DNA from: Betaproteobacteria bacterium
GTDB taxonomy: Bacteria; Pseudomonadota; Gammaproteobacteria; Burkholderiales; Burkholderiaceae_C
Length of the DNA: 64,000 nucleotides
Assembly: GCA_009927195.1 (NCBI GenBank)
Contig: RFNL01000372.1
Coordinates: forward strand, 1 to 64,000
Direction of reading: 5' to 3'
Positions 7,070-14,953 of the stretch are shown here, piece by piece. Numbering within the stretch: position 1 is the stretch's first letter; every line of letters starts with the position of its first letter. Below the pieces are notes generated by a model. That model ran no database searches. It saw only the letters and a list, made by a program, of their open reading frames with translations, and was not told the DNA's origin. The position numbers were made by a program, and so were the translations under genes.

Positions 7070-8713
7070 ATGACGGTATCTCGAGATCAGGCCATGGATT
7101 TCAGTGATTTGGATTTGGCATCCACATCGCTGTCGGATCAAAGCCGTCAATCAATGAACCAGTGGATGAGTGAGGCGTCATCCCAATTGAATCAGCTCAA
7201 TGGAGAAATCAGCGATCAATTGGTCAAATCAGAGACGGCTTCTTCCAATCTGGACAAAGAGTCGGCGAGCATTCAAACCCAGGCTGATCAGGCTTTGACA
7301 GACAGTGATGAATTCATTCACCTTCCCAAACAAATTGAAGATGGCCTGAATGAAGTCAAAGCTCAAGCTGATACTGATGTATCGGGCGTGCAGGATGCGG
7401 CTGATAAAGCCCAATTCCAATTGGATCAAACAGCCAGCGATGCGGCGACCATCGGGCAGGGGGTGAGTGAGTCCCTTAGCAACTCCAAAGCAAGTTTGAC
7501 AACCATATGGGCAGATACCAAGGCCTCGGCAACACAGGTCAATGAATCGCAAAACGAAATGATGGGGCAATTGACCACCAGCAACTCGGAAATGAATCAA
7601 TCGATTGCCAAGGCCAAAGCTCAAGTCGATGCTTTTACCGCGCAAGCCCAAGACCAGGTCGACCAAGCGAATGCATCTGTGATGGGGGTGCAATCCGCTG
7701 TCGAGTTGACTCGCAAAGATGTGATTACAGCTGAAACCATTGTGGATGAGGAGGTGGTCAAGCGCGGGGGTGAGTCCAAAATGTTGGCAGTCAATCCCTC
7801 GAAGGATCTGGCCAATAGCGTGGTTGACACTTCTACAACTGCTGCCATTGGTGAAACCAAGCCTGAGAACAAAGGTGAAACCAAGCCTGAGAACAAAGCG
7901 TCACAGCTTGAGAGTGCGTCGGACTCTGTTGACAGCAATGCCCAAGTGGATGAAGAAGCCCTTGCATCTCCTGATAAGAGCCCCCAAGTTGAGACCTCCA
8001 AAAATATAATCAACCAGTCACCCGATGAAGCAGCATCACCCAAAGAATCGCAAGAAGAAAACCCAATCGAAGCATCCCATACAGACGAAGTCCACAGCGA
8101 GACTCAAGAATCAGCGTCACCCGAGGCAAGTGTTTTAGCCGATGCGCCACCTGCTGCTCCAGGGATTGATGAAACAGAGGAAAGCACTGAAGCACTTTCA
8201 GACGGCTCGAACAAAGAGTTGCTTGCAGCTGATTTGCTGACAAAGTCACAGGGGACTTTACCTCTGGCAGAGGAGATCACTGCTGTTGAAGAGAGTGAAA
8301 TTTCAACTTCGGATGAAGGTTCTGTCATGGTGGATGCGGCTTCATCCGTCACCAAGCCGTTGACCATGCCACCAACCCAAAAGGCTGTGACCCCTGCCGA
8401 AATACCAGCCGATGCACCCCTGGACGAAGGGGACCTCAAAGTCGAACCAATCAACGCCGAACCAATCAACGCCGAACCACTGTCCGCTGTTGAGTTTTCT
8501 GAGCAAGATGCGGATGTTTCTGCCAAGCCCTTGGCCGATGAAATCATTGTGGCAACTGATAACGTTCAGCAGTACGCTCATGCGCAATTGCCTGTTTCGC
8601 CCCAGCAACCCTTGGACGCGCGCGCATCCGATCCGAATCTTTCGAACCCTTTCCCAACCAATCGCGCCAAGTTAACTTTGTGGCAAAGGTTCAAGCGTTT
8701 TCTCAAGCCCTGA
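7070..8713 (+). CDS. Coiled-coil / acidic repeat protein with basic amphipathic tail
   Basis: 547 residues from the ATG at 7070, chosen because AGAGGTG lies 6 bases upstream (GTG codons at 7052 and 7061 are alternatives). Residues 1-230 are helical, Ser/Ala/Gln-rich coiled coil. Residues 240-520 are low-complexity, acidic and Ser/Pro-rich, with short tandem repeats (GETKPENK twice; EPINA twice). The last 15 residues (RAKLTLWQRFKRFLKP) are basic and amphipathic, like a membrane- or partner-binding anchor. No known family. It follows the frameshifted coiled-coil gene by 46 bases and precedes the tssB promoter region, so the three genes form one transcription unit abutting the T6SS. Confidence 0.6.
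   Translation: MTVSRDQAMDFSDLDLASTSLSDQSRQSMNQWMSEASSQLNQLNGEISDQLVKSETASSNLDKESASIQTQADQALTDSDEFIHLPKQIEDGLNEVKAQADTDVSGVQDAADKAQFQLDQTASDAATIGQGVSESLSNSKASLTTIWADTKASATQVNESQNEMMGQLTTSNSEMNQSIAKAKAQVDAFTAQAQDQVDQANASVMGVQSAVELTRKDVITAETIVDEEVVKRGGESKMLAVNPSKDLANSVVDTSTTAAIGETKPENKGETKPENKASQLESASDSVDSNAQVDEEALASPDKSPQVETSKNIINQSPDEAASPKESQEENPIEASHTDEVHSETQESASPEASVLADAPPAAPGIDETEESTEALSDGSNKELLAADLLTKSQGTLPLAEEITAVEESEISTSDEGSVMVDAASSVTKPLTMPPTQKAVTPAEIPADAPLDEGDLKVEPINAEPINAEPLSAVEFSEQDADVSAKPLADEIIVATDNVQQYAHAQLPVSPQQPLDARASDPNLSNPFPTNRAKLTLWQRFKRFLKP
7850..7897 (+). repeat. Tandem 24-bp direct repeat (2 copies)
   Basis: Two identical 24-base units side by side, each encoding GETKPENK, inside the acidic region of the third coiled-coil gene. 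A perfect copy suggests recent slippage or duplication, hence variable length between strains. Confidence 0.85.
8444..8473 (+). repeat. Tandem 15-bp direct repeat (2 copies)
   Basis: GAACCAATCAACGCC occurs twice in tandem, encoding EPINA twice, and is followed by a degenerate third unit (EPLSA). It lies in the same low-complexity region. Confidence 0.8.
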
Positions 8714-8975
8714 ATTTTTTCAACAGGCATGCCCACAAAATTAACATAATTTAATTAATTTATACATAAAATTTTTTATTTTTTTCTATTTTAGGTTTCT
8801 TTATTTATTTTCTAAGAAAATCCAGTAAATCGTTGTAATCTCTGTAAAACTCACTTAAACTGCACCCCCCATTGTGGTATGGGTGGCCCTTGACCAAAGC
8901 CTGTTGACATGATGGGTTCAAGCGAGCCGGGTATGTTTGTCTGGATTTCGTAAACACTTTTCATGAGGTATTTAA
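8714..8975 (+). promoter_or_regulatory. AT-rich promoter region of the T6SS operon
   Basis: The stretch 8745-8880 is strikingly AT-rich (long A/T runs such as TAATTTAATTAATTTATACA), unlike the flanking genes. It is followed by a more GC-rich 90 bases with a possible TTGACA at 8904. I could not pair this with a -10 box at correct spacing, nor find a sigma-54 -24/-12 element. Such AT-rich DNA is a typical nucleation site for H-NS-type silencers, and an H-NS gene lies at the far end of this cluster. A GAGG ribosome site 8 bases before the tssB ATG ends the region. Confidence 0.45.
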
Positions 8976-9515
8976 ATGTCAGATAGCCTGCAAAAATGGG
9001 TGGGTCGCAATCGTCCTCCGCGCGTGCAAATTACCTATGACGTAGAAATCGGTAATGCTTTTGAAAAAAAGGAATTGCCCTTGGTTGTGGGCCTGATGGC
9101 CGACTTGTCAGGTCAACCTTTGAACCCACTGCCCAAGTTCAAAGAACGTCGTTTTGTTGAAATTGATCGCGACAACTTCAACGACGTGATGGCCAAAATT
9201 GCGCCGCGTTTGGACATTTCCGTTCCTGACACCCTCAAGGGAGAGGGAAACCTCAAGGTTGAACTCAACTTCAGTCAGATTGACCAATTTGAGCCCGAGT
9301 CCTTGGTCAGGCAAATTCCTCGTTTGGCCCGCCTGTTGGAAGCCAGGCAGCAATTGCGCGATTTGTTGGGCAAACTCGATGGCAATGATGAGTTGGACGC
9401 TCTGCTTGAAAACATTTTGCAAAACACCGAGGAATTAAAAGCCCTCAAAGACTCATCGGGATCAAGCGGTGCGAACGACTCGCCCGATGAAAAGTCTGTA
9501 GAGGCCAATGCCTGA
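8976..9515 (+). CDS. tssB: T6SS sheath small subunit TssB (VipA)
   Basis: 179 residues, the usual TssB length. It starts MSDSLQKWVGRNRPPRVQIT and contains LPLVVGLMADLSG, the family hallmark (xGVxADLSG), then RRFVEIDRDNFNDVMAKI. TssB pairs with TssC to build the contractile sheath in the cytoplasm, which on contraction drives the Hcp tube outward and is then recycled by ClpV. The Ser/Asp-rich C-terminal tail is dispensable in most homologues. It is the first core gene after the AT-rich promoter region; tssC follows after 45 bases. Confidence 0.97.
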   Translation: MSDSLQKWVGRNRPPRVQITYDVEIGNAFEKKELPLVVGLMADLSGQPLNPLPKFKERRFVEIDRDNFNDVMAKIAPRLDISVPDTLKGEGNLKVELNFSQIDQFEPESLVRQIPRLARLLEARQQLRDLLGKLDGNDELDALLENILQNTEELKALKDSSGSSGANDSPDEKSVEANA

Positions 9516-9560
9516 CGCAAGCAATCAATACCTCATTATTTTTTGTAAACGGAATTAAAA

Positions 9561-11057
9561 ATGGCTACTAAAAAATCTTCATCTTCAGACGGTGGTACCG
9601 AGTCGGTCAAAACAGACGACTTGAGCCTATTGGATCGGATCATTCAAGAGGGAAAGATGGCTGCAGAGCCATCTCAAAGCATTTACGCCAAAAAATTGCT
9701 CGGTCAGTTCGCGACGCAAATTCTTGACGAGGGCATGAAAAGCGCACCCGACAAAGGTGTGGTTGCCATGATCAATGAGCGCATTGCAGAGATCGACAAA
9801 ATCTTGACCGACCAACTCAATGCCATCATGCACCATCCCGATTTTCAGGCGATGGAGGCTTCTTGGATAGGTTTGCGCGATATGGTTTTTGGCACTGAAA
9901 CCAGCAGCACCTTGAAAATTCGCCTGATGAATGTCAGCAAAAAAGAATTGCTCAAAGACCTTGAGACAGCAGTTGACCATGACATGAGCGTGCTTTTCAA
10001 GAAAGTCTATGAAGAGGAGTATGGGACTTTTGGTGGTAACCCCTACTCACTGCTGATTGGAGACTACTTTTTTGGCAGACATCCCCAAGACATGGCGCTG
10101 CTTCACCGCATATCTAAAGTGGCTGCGGCGGCCCATACCCCCTTCATCGCGGCTGTGGCACCCACCATGTTCGACATGACTTCTTTCACCGACTTGGGCG
10201 TGCCCCGCGATTTGTCAAAGATTTTTGAAAGTGCTGAACTGGCCACGTGGAGAAGCTTCCGTGATTCGGAAGACTCTCGCTATGTGTCTTTGGTTTTGCC
10301 TCGGTATGCTGCGCGCCTGCCTTATGGTTCGAAAACAAAGCCAGTGGAGAGCTTCAACTTTGAAGAAGATGTGGATGGTCGCGATCACTCCAAATACCTG
10401 TGGGGCAACGCCGCTTATCAACTTGGTTTGAGGATCACAGACGCTTTTGCGAAATACAACTGGACCACAGCCATCCGTGGTGTGGAGGGGGGTGGCAAGG
10501 TGGAAGGTCTGACTGCCCATACTTTTAAAACTGACGATGGCGACATTGTTTTGAAATGCCCCACCGAAGTGACCATCACGGATCGTCGCGAAAAAGAACT
10601 CAATGACCTGGGCTTTATTGCCATCGTCAACTCAAAAGGCTCGGACTTTGCCGCATTCTTTGGAGGACAAACCACCAACAAGCCACGTGTTTATAACTTG
10701 GATACAGCCAACGCCAATGCCGCTTTGTCCTCAAGGTTGCCCTATGTGTTGGCCGCATCGCGTTTTGCGCATTACCTCAAAGTCATCATGCGGGACAAAA
10801 TTGGCAGCTTCCAAACCAAAGATTCGGTAGAAGGTTACCTCAATAATTGGTTGTCTCAGTATGTGCTGCTTGATGCGAATGCCACACAGGGCGAAAAAGC
10901 CCGATTCCCTTTGGCGGAAGGACGTGTGGATGTGCTTGAGATTGCCGGCCGTCCTGGTGCATATCAAGCAACCGTTTTCTTGCGCCCCCATTTTCAAATG
11001 GAAGAATTGACGACCTCTATTCGCTTGGTGGCCGAGTTGCCTGCAGCAGCAGGTTGA
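9561..11057 (+). CDS. tssC: T6SS sheath large subunit TssC (VipB)
   Basis: 498 residues, standard for TssC. Recognisable stretches are MHHPDFQAMEASWIGLRDMV, EYGTFGGNPYSLLIGDYFF, and the C-terminal RPHFQMEELTTSIRLVAELP that ends almost all TssC proteins. With TssB it forms the sheath polymer. The Ser/Lys-rich N-terminal 20 residues are variable among homologues. It follows tssB by 45 bases; a strong hairpin lies between it and hcp, suggesting the Hcp message is handled separately. Confidence 0.97.
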   Translation: MATKKSSSSDGGTESVKTDDLSLLDRIIQEGKMAAEPSQSIYAKKLLGQFATQILDEGMKSAPDKGVVAMINERIAEIDKILTDQLNAIMHHPDFQAMEASWIGLRDMVFGTETSSTLKIRLMNVSKKELLKDLETAVDHDMSVLFKKVYEEEYGTFGGNPYSLLIGDYFFGRHPQDMALLHRISKVAAAAHTPFIAAVAPTMFDMTSFTDLGVPRDLSKIFESAELATWRSFRDSEDSRYVSLVLPRYAARLPYGSKTKPVESFNFEEDVDGRDHSKYLWGNAAYQLGLRITDAFAKYNWTTAIRGVEGGGKVEGLTAHTFKTDDGDIVLKCPTEVTITDRREKELNDLGFIAIVNSKGSDFAAFFGGQTTNKPRVYNLDTANANAALSSRLPYVLAASRFAHYLKVIMRDKIGSFQTKDSVEGYLNNWLSQYVLLDANATQGEKARFPLAEGRVDVLEIAGRPGAYQATVFLRPHFQMEELTTSIRLVAELPAAAG

Positions 11058-11070
11058 TACCCTCATTGAA

Positions 11071-11087
11071 AGCCTGCTTGGCAGGCT
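11071..11087 (+). promoter_or_regulatory. Intercistronic hairpin between tssC and hcp
   Basis: AGCCTGC-TTG-GCAGGCT is a perfect 7-bp stem with a 3-base loop, 13 bases after the tssC stop and 24 bases before the hcp ATG. A T6 run starts about 8 bases beyond it. The gap makes a canonical terminator less likely; it may be an attenuator or a processing/stability element giving high Hcp levels. Confidence 0.5.
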
Positions 11088-11111
11088 CTATACAGTTTTT
11101 TGGAGATTTAA

Positions 11112-11594
11112 ATGTCTGACGTTCTCATTCTGTGCATTGACAGCATTCCAGGTAATTCGACCATCACAGGTTATGCCGACAAAATCATTGTCAGTTCTTT
11201 TTCACACAGCGCATCCATTCCCTTGCAGCAAGATAGCGCGAAAACGGAGAGAACGGCAGGCCGTCCGATTTTGTCGGAGCTGAGCTTTACAAAAATGTCT
11301 GACCTTTCAACCACAGCTTTGTACAAGGCCTGCACCCAGGGTACCAAACTTGGTACTGTCAAGCTCAATGTGGGGCGGGTTGAAAACGGCACCTATATGA
11401 ACTTCTTCACTTACACCATGACCAATGCAATGATTTCCAATATCAGCACTTCCGGTGGAGGTGGCATACCCTCTGATTCCTTCTCAATTAACTTCACAAA
11501 AATTCAGTGTGACTTCACCCAGCAAAAGACAGACTCCACCCAAAAGGGAACGGCCACTTGGAATTGGAACTTAGAGACTATGAAGTCTGACTGA
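11112..11594 (+). CDS. hcp: T6SS tube protein Hcp (TssD)
   Basis: 160 residues. Hcp features include the small N-terminal beta segment, SFSHSASIPLQQDSAKTERT, GRPILSELSFTKMSDLST and a C-terminal NFTKIQCDFTQQK strand. Hcp forms hexameric rings stacked into the tube inside the sheath and is exported, often carrying effectors in its lumen. A GGAG site precedes the ATG. The protein has no C-terminal effector extension. Codon and base use match the neighbours. Confidence 0.95.
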   Translation: MSDVLILCIDSIPGNSTITGYADKIIVSSFSHSASIPLQQDSAKTERTAGRPILSELSFTKMSDLSTTALYKACTQGTKLGTVKLNVGRVENGTYMNFFTYTMTNAMISNISTSGGGGIPSDSFSINFTKIQCDFTQQKTDSTQKGTATWNWNLETMKSD

Positions 11595-11651
11595 TTTTCA
11601 ATTTCAAAGTCTTGGCTTTGTGGGCTGTCAAAGCATCAATGATTTGTTGAA

Positions 11652-12119
11652 ATGAACCGCACAGTTGCTGCATCCATTGCGCCTTTTTTTGATCGCTTGT
11701 GCGGGGCCGATTTTGCAGTGCTCAATGGTGTCTATTTGGATGCCAGGGGTTTTCAAAAGTCTTTGTTGCTGGATTTGTCGAGGTTGCTCAACACGCGGTG
11801 TCATCTGACCATCGATGAGTACATGACCTCATCCGGTCATGTGATGAATTACGGTTTGCCCTCTCTCAGCACCTTGACATCCAACTCCAAGAAGGATTTA
11901 CAAAGACTGGCGCAATTGATCCAACATGCGATCAAACTCTATGAGCCCAGGCTCAAGCAATTACGGGTCAATGCCGTGTCAGACCCTGAGGATTTCAGGT
12001 CTGTTCAAGTGGAAATTCAGGCCGCGGTCATCTTTGGAGAACAAACCCTCAGGTTTGCGCCTTCATTCCATTTGTTCCCTGGTCAAGTTGAGTTGGTATT
12101 GCAACCCGAGACGGCGTGA
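11652..12119 (+). CDS. tssE: T6SS baseplate protein TssE (gp25-like)
   Basis: 155 residues with the gp25-like lysozyme-domain pattern: APFFDRLC near the N-terminus, LDLSRLLNTRCHLTIDEY, then VMNYGLPSLSTLTSNSKKDL and a C-terminal strand region ending FHLFPGQVELVLQPETA. TssE is part of the baseplate wedge with TssF, TssG and TssK and contacts the first sheath ring. Its stop codon sits within the start region of tssF, consistent with coupled translation. Confidence 0.9.
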   Translation: MNRTVAASIAPFFDRLCGADFAVLNGVYLDARGFQKSLLLDLSRLLNTRCHLTIDEYMTSSGHVMNYGLPSLSTLTSNSKKDLQRLAQLIQHAIKLYEPRLKQLRVNAVSDPEDFRSVQVEIQAAVIFGEQTLRFAPSFHLFPGQVELVLQPETA

Positions 12120-12127
12120 AAAATCGC

Positions 12128-13897
12128 ATGAATCATTCAAATATTCAGGACGATTTGGTTGACTATTACCGCAGAGAAATGGCTTATCTGCGAGAAAGTG
12201 GTGATCAGTTTTCACAGCGTTATCCCAAGGTGGCGCAACGCTTGGCAGTCAATGCATCCGAGTCAAAAGATCCGCATACAGAAAGAATCATTGAGTCTTT
12301 TGCATTTTTAACGGCTCGCGTACAAAGGGAAATTGACCGCGAATTTCCCACCGCCGCATTGGCCATCTTAGAGAACATTTGCCCAATTTTGACCCGGCCG
12401 ACGCCTTCGATGGGCATTGCACACATGACGCTTGACGCCAATCAAGGCAAGGTTATGGCTGGCATTAAAGTCCCAAGAGGCACTTTTTTGCAAGCAATCG
12501 CTTCATCGGGCCACACGTGCCGCTTCCAGACCACATGGGATGCCGAACTTTGGCCATTGAACATCGTGTCGACAGCGATTGAAGACAGTCGCGGGTTGGT
12601 ATTGAAATTTGCCACACACGCTGGGGTGGCCTTGAGGGATTTGGATCTGGAACGCATTAGGTTGCATCTCAGTGGTGAGTTCATGATCAGCATGCCCCTT
12701 TACGATGCATTGGTGTCCAACCTTGAACGCATTGAAATTGGGGACGAAAAGGGCAACCGAGTATCAGATTTGTCGCCCAATCATCTGGGGGAAGTTGGCT
12801 ACGCTGAGGGCGAGCAGGTTTTGCCCCAGAACGGCAGCATCAACCCCGCATTCAACTTGCTCCAAGAGTTCTTTGCCTTTCCCCATAAATTTTTGTTTTT
12901 CGATCTCAAGGATTTAAAAGGGTGTTTGGGCCAGGGCAATGGCTTCACTTTGAAATTCATCTTCAAGTCGGCATCCAAAGTTCTGTCCTCGGTCTCAAAA
13001 AATACTTTCAAATTGGGCTGTGTCCCCATCATCAATTTATTTCCCAAGACCAGCGAGCCCATCACTTTTGAGCGACGCCAGCACCAGTATTTGCTGGTTC
13101 CTGATTACCTCCGCGAATCGTCACATGAAATTCACTCGGTTGAGTCTGTGATTTCCTCTGATCCTGAGGCCAAAGAACCCCAAATCCTCCCTTATCTTTT
13201 TTCAACCGATCGGATGATGGATGAGGAGAGCCATATCTTTTGGAATTCCCACAGAGAGCAAAGCCTGCGCCCCGGCATCAGTGGTTCGGATGTTTTCATC
13301 AGTTTTGTGGACAGGTCACTCTTGAATCAAACCCCCAATAAACCTGTGTTATTTGCCAAATTGATGTGCACCAATCGAAGGGTCGCCGAAATGGTGCAAG
13401 CGGGTGCCAGGTTCATTGGTGAGTCCATTTCCTCAAATATTTTGGTTCATAACCTTTATGAGCCAGTGGCGCAAAGAAATCCGTTGTCGGCATCTAAATC
13501 CATCTTCTCGCTCATTGAAATTTTGCGACTCAACCACCATTCCTTGATCCATGATGATAAACCTGTCCAGCATTTGAAAGAACTTTTACTTTTATTTGCC
13601 GGCGATGCATCGAAAAATCAAATCCAAGTACGTGGCGTTAAATCGCTGAAAGCCAAGCCCTCCATAGCCCGTATCGGGCGAGATACATGGCGTGGGCATT
13701 GTGTCGGTAATGACATTTGGATAGATCTGGATGAATCTGCATTTGTAGGTGGATCTGGGTATATTTTTGCGGGCGTTTTGGCAAGATTTTTTGGCTTGTA
13801 CACCACAGTCAATTCCTACACCAGGCTGGGCTTGATGCGCAATGGTGAGGTTTTGAGGCAGTGGCCTGCCTATGCAGGTTGGCAATGTCTGATTTGA
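12128..13897 (+). CDS. tssF: T6SS baseplate protein TssF
   Basis: 589 residues from the ATG at 12128; an in-frame GTG at 12116 overlaps the tssE stop and would add four residues. The N-terminus (LVDYYRREMAYLRESGDQF, then YPKVAQRLAV) and the FPTAALAILENICPILTRP motif are diagnostic of TssF (VasA/ImpG family). Two copies of TssF and one TssG form the baseplate wedge with TssE. The C-terminus overlaps the tssG start by 13 bases. Confidence 0.95.
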   Translation: MNHSNIQDDLVDYYRREMAYLRESGDQFSQRYPKVAQRLAVNASESKDPHTERIIESFAFLTARVQREIDREFPTAALAILENICPILTRPTPSMGIAHMTLDANQGKVMAGIKVPRGTFLQAIASSGHTCRFQTTWDAELWPLNIVSTAIEDSRGLVLKFATHAGVALRDLDLERIRLHLSGEFMISMPLYDALVSNLERIEIGDEKGNRVSDLSPNHLGEVGYAEGEQVLPQNGSINPAFNLLQEFFAFPHKFLFFDLKDLKGCLGQGNGFTLKFIFKSASKVLSSVSKNTFKLGCVPIINLFPKTSEPITFERRQHQYLLVPDYLRESSHEIHSVESVISSDPEAKEPQILPYLFSTDRMMDEESHIFWNSHREQSLRPGISGSDVFISFVDRSLLNQTPNKPVLFAKLMCTNRRVAEMVQAGARFIGESISSNILVHNLYEPVAQRNPLSASKSIFSLIEILRLNHHSLIHDDKPVQHLKELLLLFAGDASKNQIQVRGVKSLKAKPSIARIGRDTWRGHCVGNDIWIDLDESAFVGGSGYIFAGVLARFFGLYTTVNSYTRLGLMRNGEVLRQWPAYAGWQCLI

Positions 13898-14931
13898 TTT
13901 CAGAATTAAAAAATGTCCCCTATCAATTTGGCCTTTTTCAAGCGGCCAGTTTGATTGAGCGAATGGCCAGCGCTCAAAATGGCTTCAGTTCACACGACCC
14001 CAAGCGCCATCCAGTTCAATTCAGGTCGCATTTATCGCTGGGTTTTCCAGCCGCCGATATCCATGCGATCAAACAGACGGATGCCGACACATACCAAATC
14101 TATTCATCGCTGTTTTGTTTGGCTGGTTCTAACGGACCATTGCCCTTGATGTTCACAGAAATGGTTCTCAGCAGCCTTCGCCAAAAGGATCCGGCGCCGG
14201 CTGAATTTTTGGATATTTTCAATCACCGGTTATTGCACCTGCTGTACAGCGTCAAACAAAAATATGAGCCTGCTTTGGGCCATCGACCGCTCAATGTCAT
14301 ACCCACATTGCGTTTTGTCGATGCCTGTGCCAGTTTGGGGCGCACGTCCCATGACCCCTCCAGCCAGGAAGCTGTCTGGCTGAAACATGCTGCATTGGTG
14401 GGTTCATCCCCGCGATCCATGGCCACCCTTTTGGCCATGCTCAAAGAGCGTGTGGGTATTTCTTTCCAAGCCCATCAATTCATGGGCGATTGGTTGAACC
14501 TGCCTGTGAACGAACAGGCATCGCTGGGAAACCCAAACAAACTTACCTCTGCGACCAAACTGGGCATCAATGCCACATTGGGACGCAAGGCTTGGCATCA
14601 GGGTGGCGCCATCATGTTGAAAGCCACCGGTGTAATGCCCAATGATTTCTTCAACCTGTTGCCAAGCAGTCCTTTGCACCAAAAACTCTATTGGTTGATC
14701 CAACGGCACCAATCGTCGCACCAGCGCGTGTGTTTGGAAATCAGCATCGAGCATCAACACCTTCTCCCCAACGGTCTGGGTCATTGTCAGGGACCCCGAC
14801 TCGGGTTGAGTTCCTGGCTTTCGAAAAATGTGCGCATCAATTCCGCGCAGGCTGGCGCACCCAGGCGCATGGATGCCAGTCGATTTTGGTTATCCGGCGA
14901 AACCAGCCATTCGACTGCTCCTGCGGTCTGA
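13885..14931 (+). CDS. tssG: T6SS baseplate protein TssG
   Basis: 348 residues starting at the ATG at 13885 (MSDLISELKNVPYQFGLFQA), which overlaps tssF by 13 bases; upstream in-frame extension to 13861 has no support. TssG markers are LIERM near residue 25, VQFRSHLSLGFPAADI, GSNGPLPLMFTEMV and EFLDIFNHRLLHLLY. The TssFG complex links the baseplate to TssK trimers and thereby to the membrane complex. clpV starts 22 bases downstream. Confidence 0.95.
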   Translation: MSDLISELKNVPYQFGLFQAASLIERMASAQNGFSSHDPKRHPVQFRSHLSLGFPAADIHAIKQTDADTYQIYSSLFCLAGSNGPLPLMFTEMVLSSLRQKDPAPAEFLDIFNHRLLHLLYSVKQKYEPALGHRPLNVIPTLRFVDACASLGRTSHDPSSQEAVWLKHAALVGSSPRSMATLLAMLKERVGISFQAHQFMGDWLNLPVNEQASLGNPNKLTSATKLGINATLGRKAWHQGGAIMLKATGVMPNDFFNLLPSSPLHQKLYWLIQRHQSSHQRVCLEISIEHQHLLPNGLGHCQGPRLGLSSWLSKNVRINSAQAGAPRRMDASRFWLSGETSHSTAPAV

Positions 14932-14953
14932 TGATCTCCAAAGATGTTTGCAA

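Noticed and set aside
7621..8547. Long - strand ORFs antisense to the third coiled-coil gene
   Set aside because: They mirror the low-complexity Ser/Ala/Glu-rich codons of the + strand gene and have no independent signals.
8881..8940. Sigma-54 or sigma-70 promoter for tssB
   Set aside because: TTGACA at 8904 and TATGTT at 8932 are 22 bases apart, and the TGGCCCTTGAC stretch does not fit TGGCAC-N5-TTGC.
14828..14953. ClpV extension upstream into tssG
   Set aside because: Those 42 residues overlap tssG and lack similarity to ClpV, while MKIDLRTLL is the family start.
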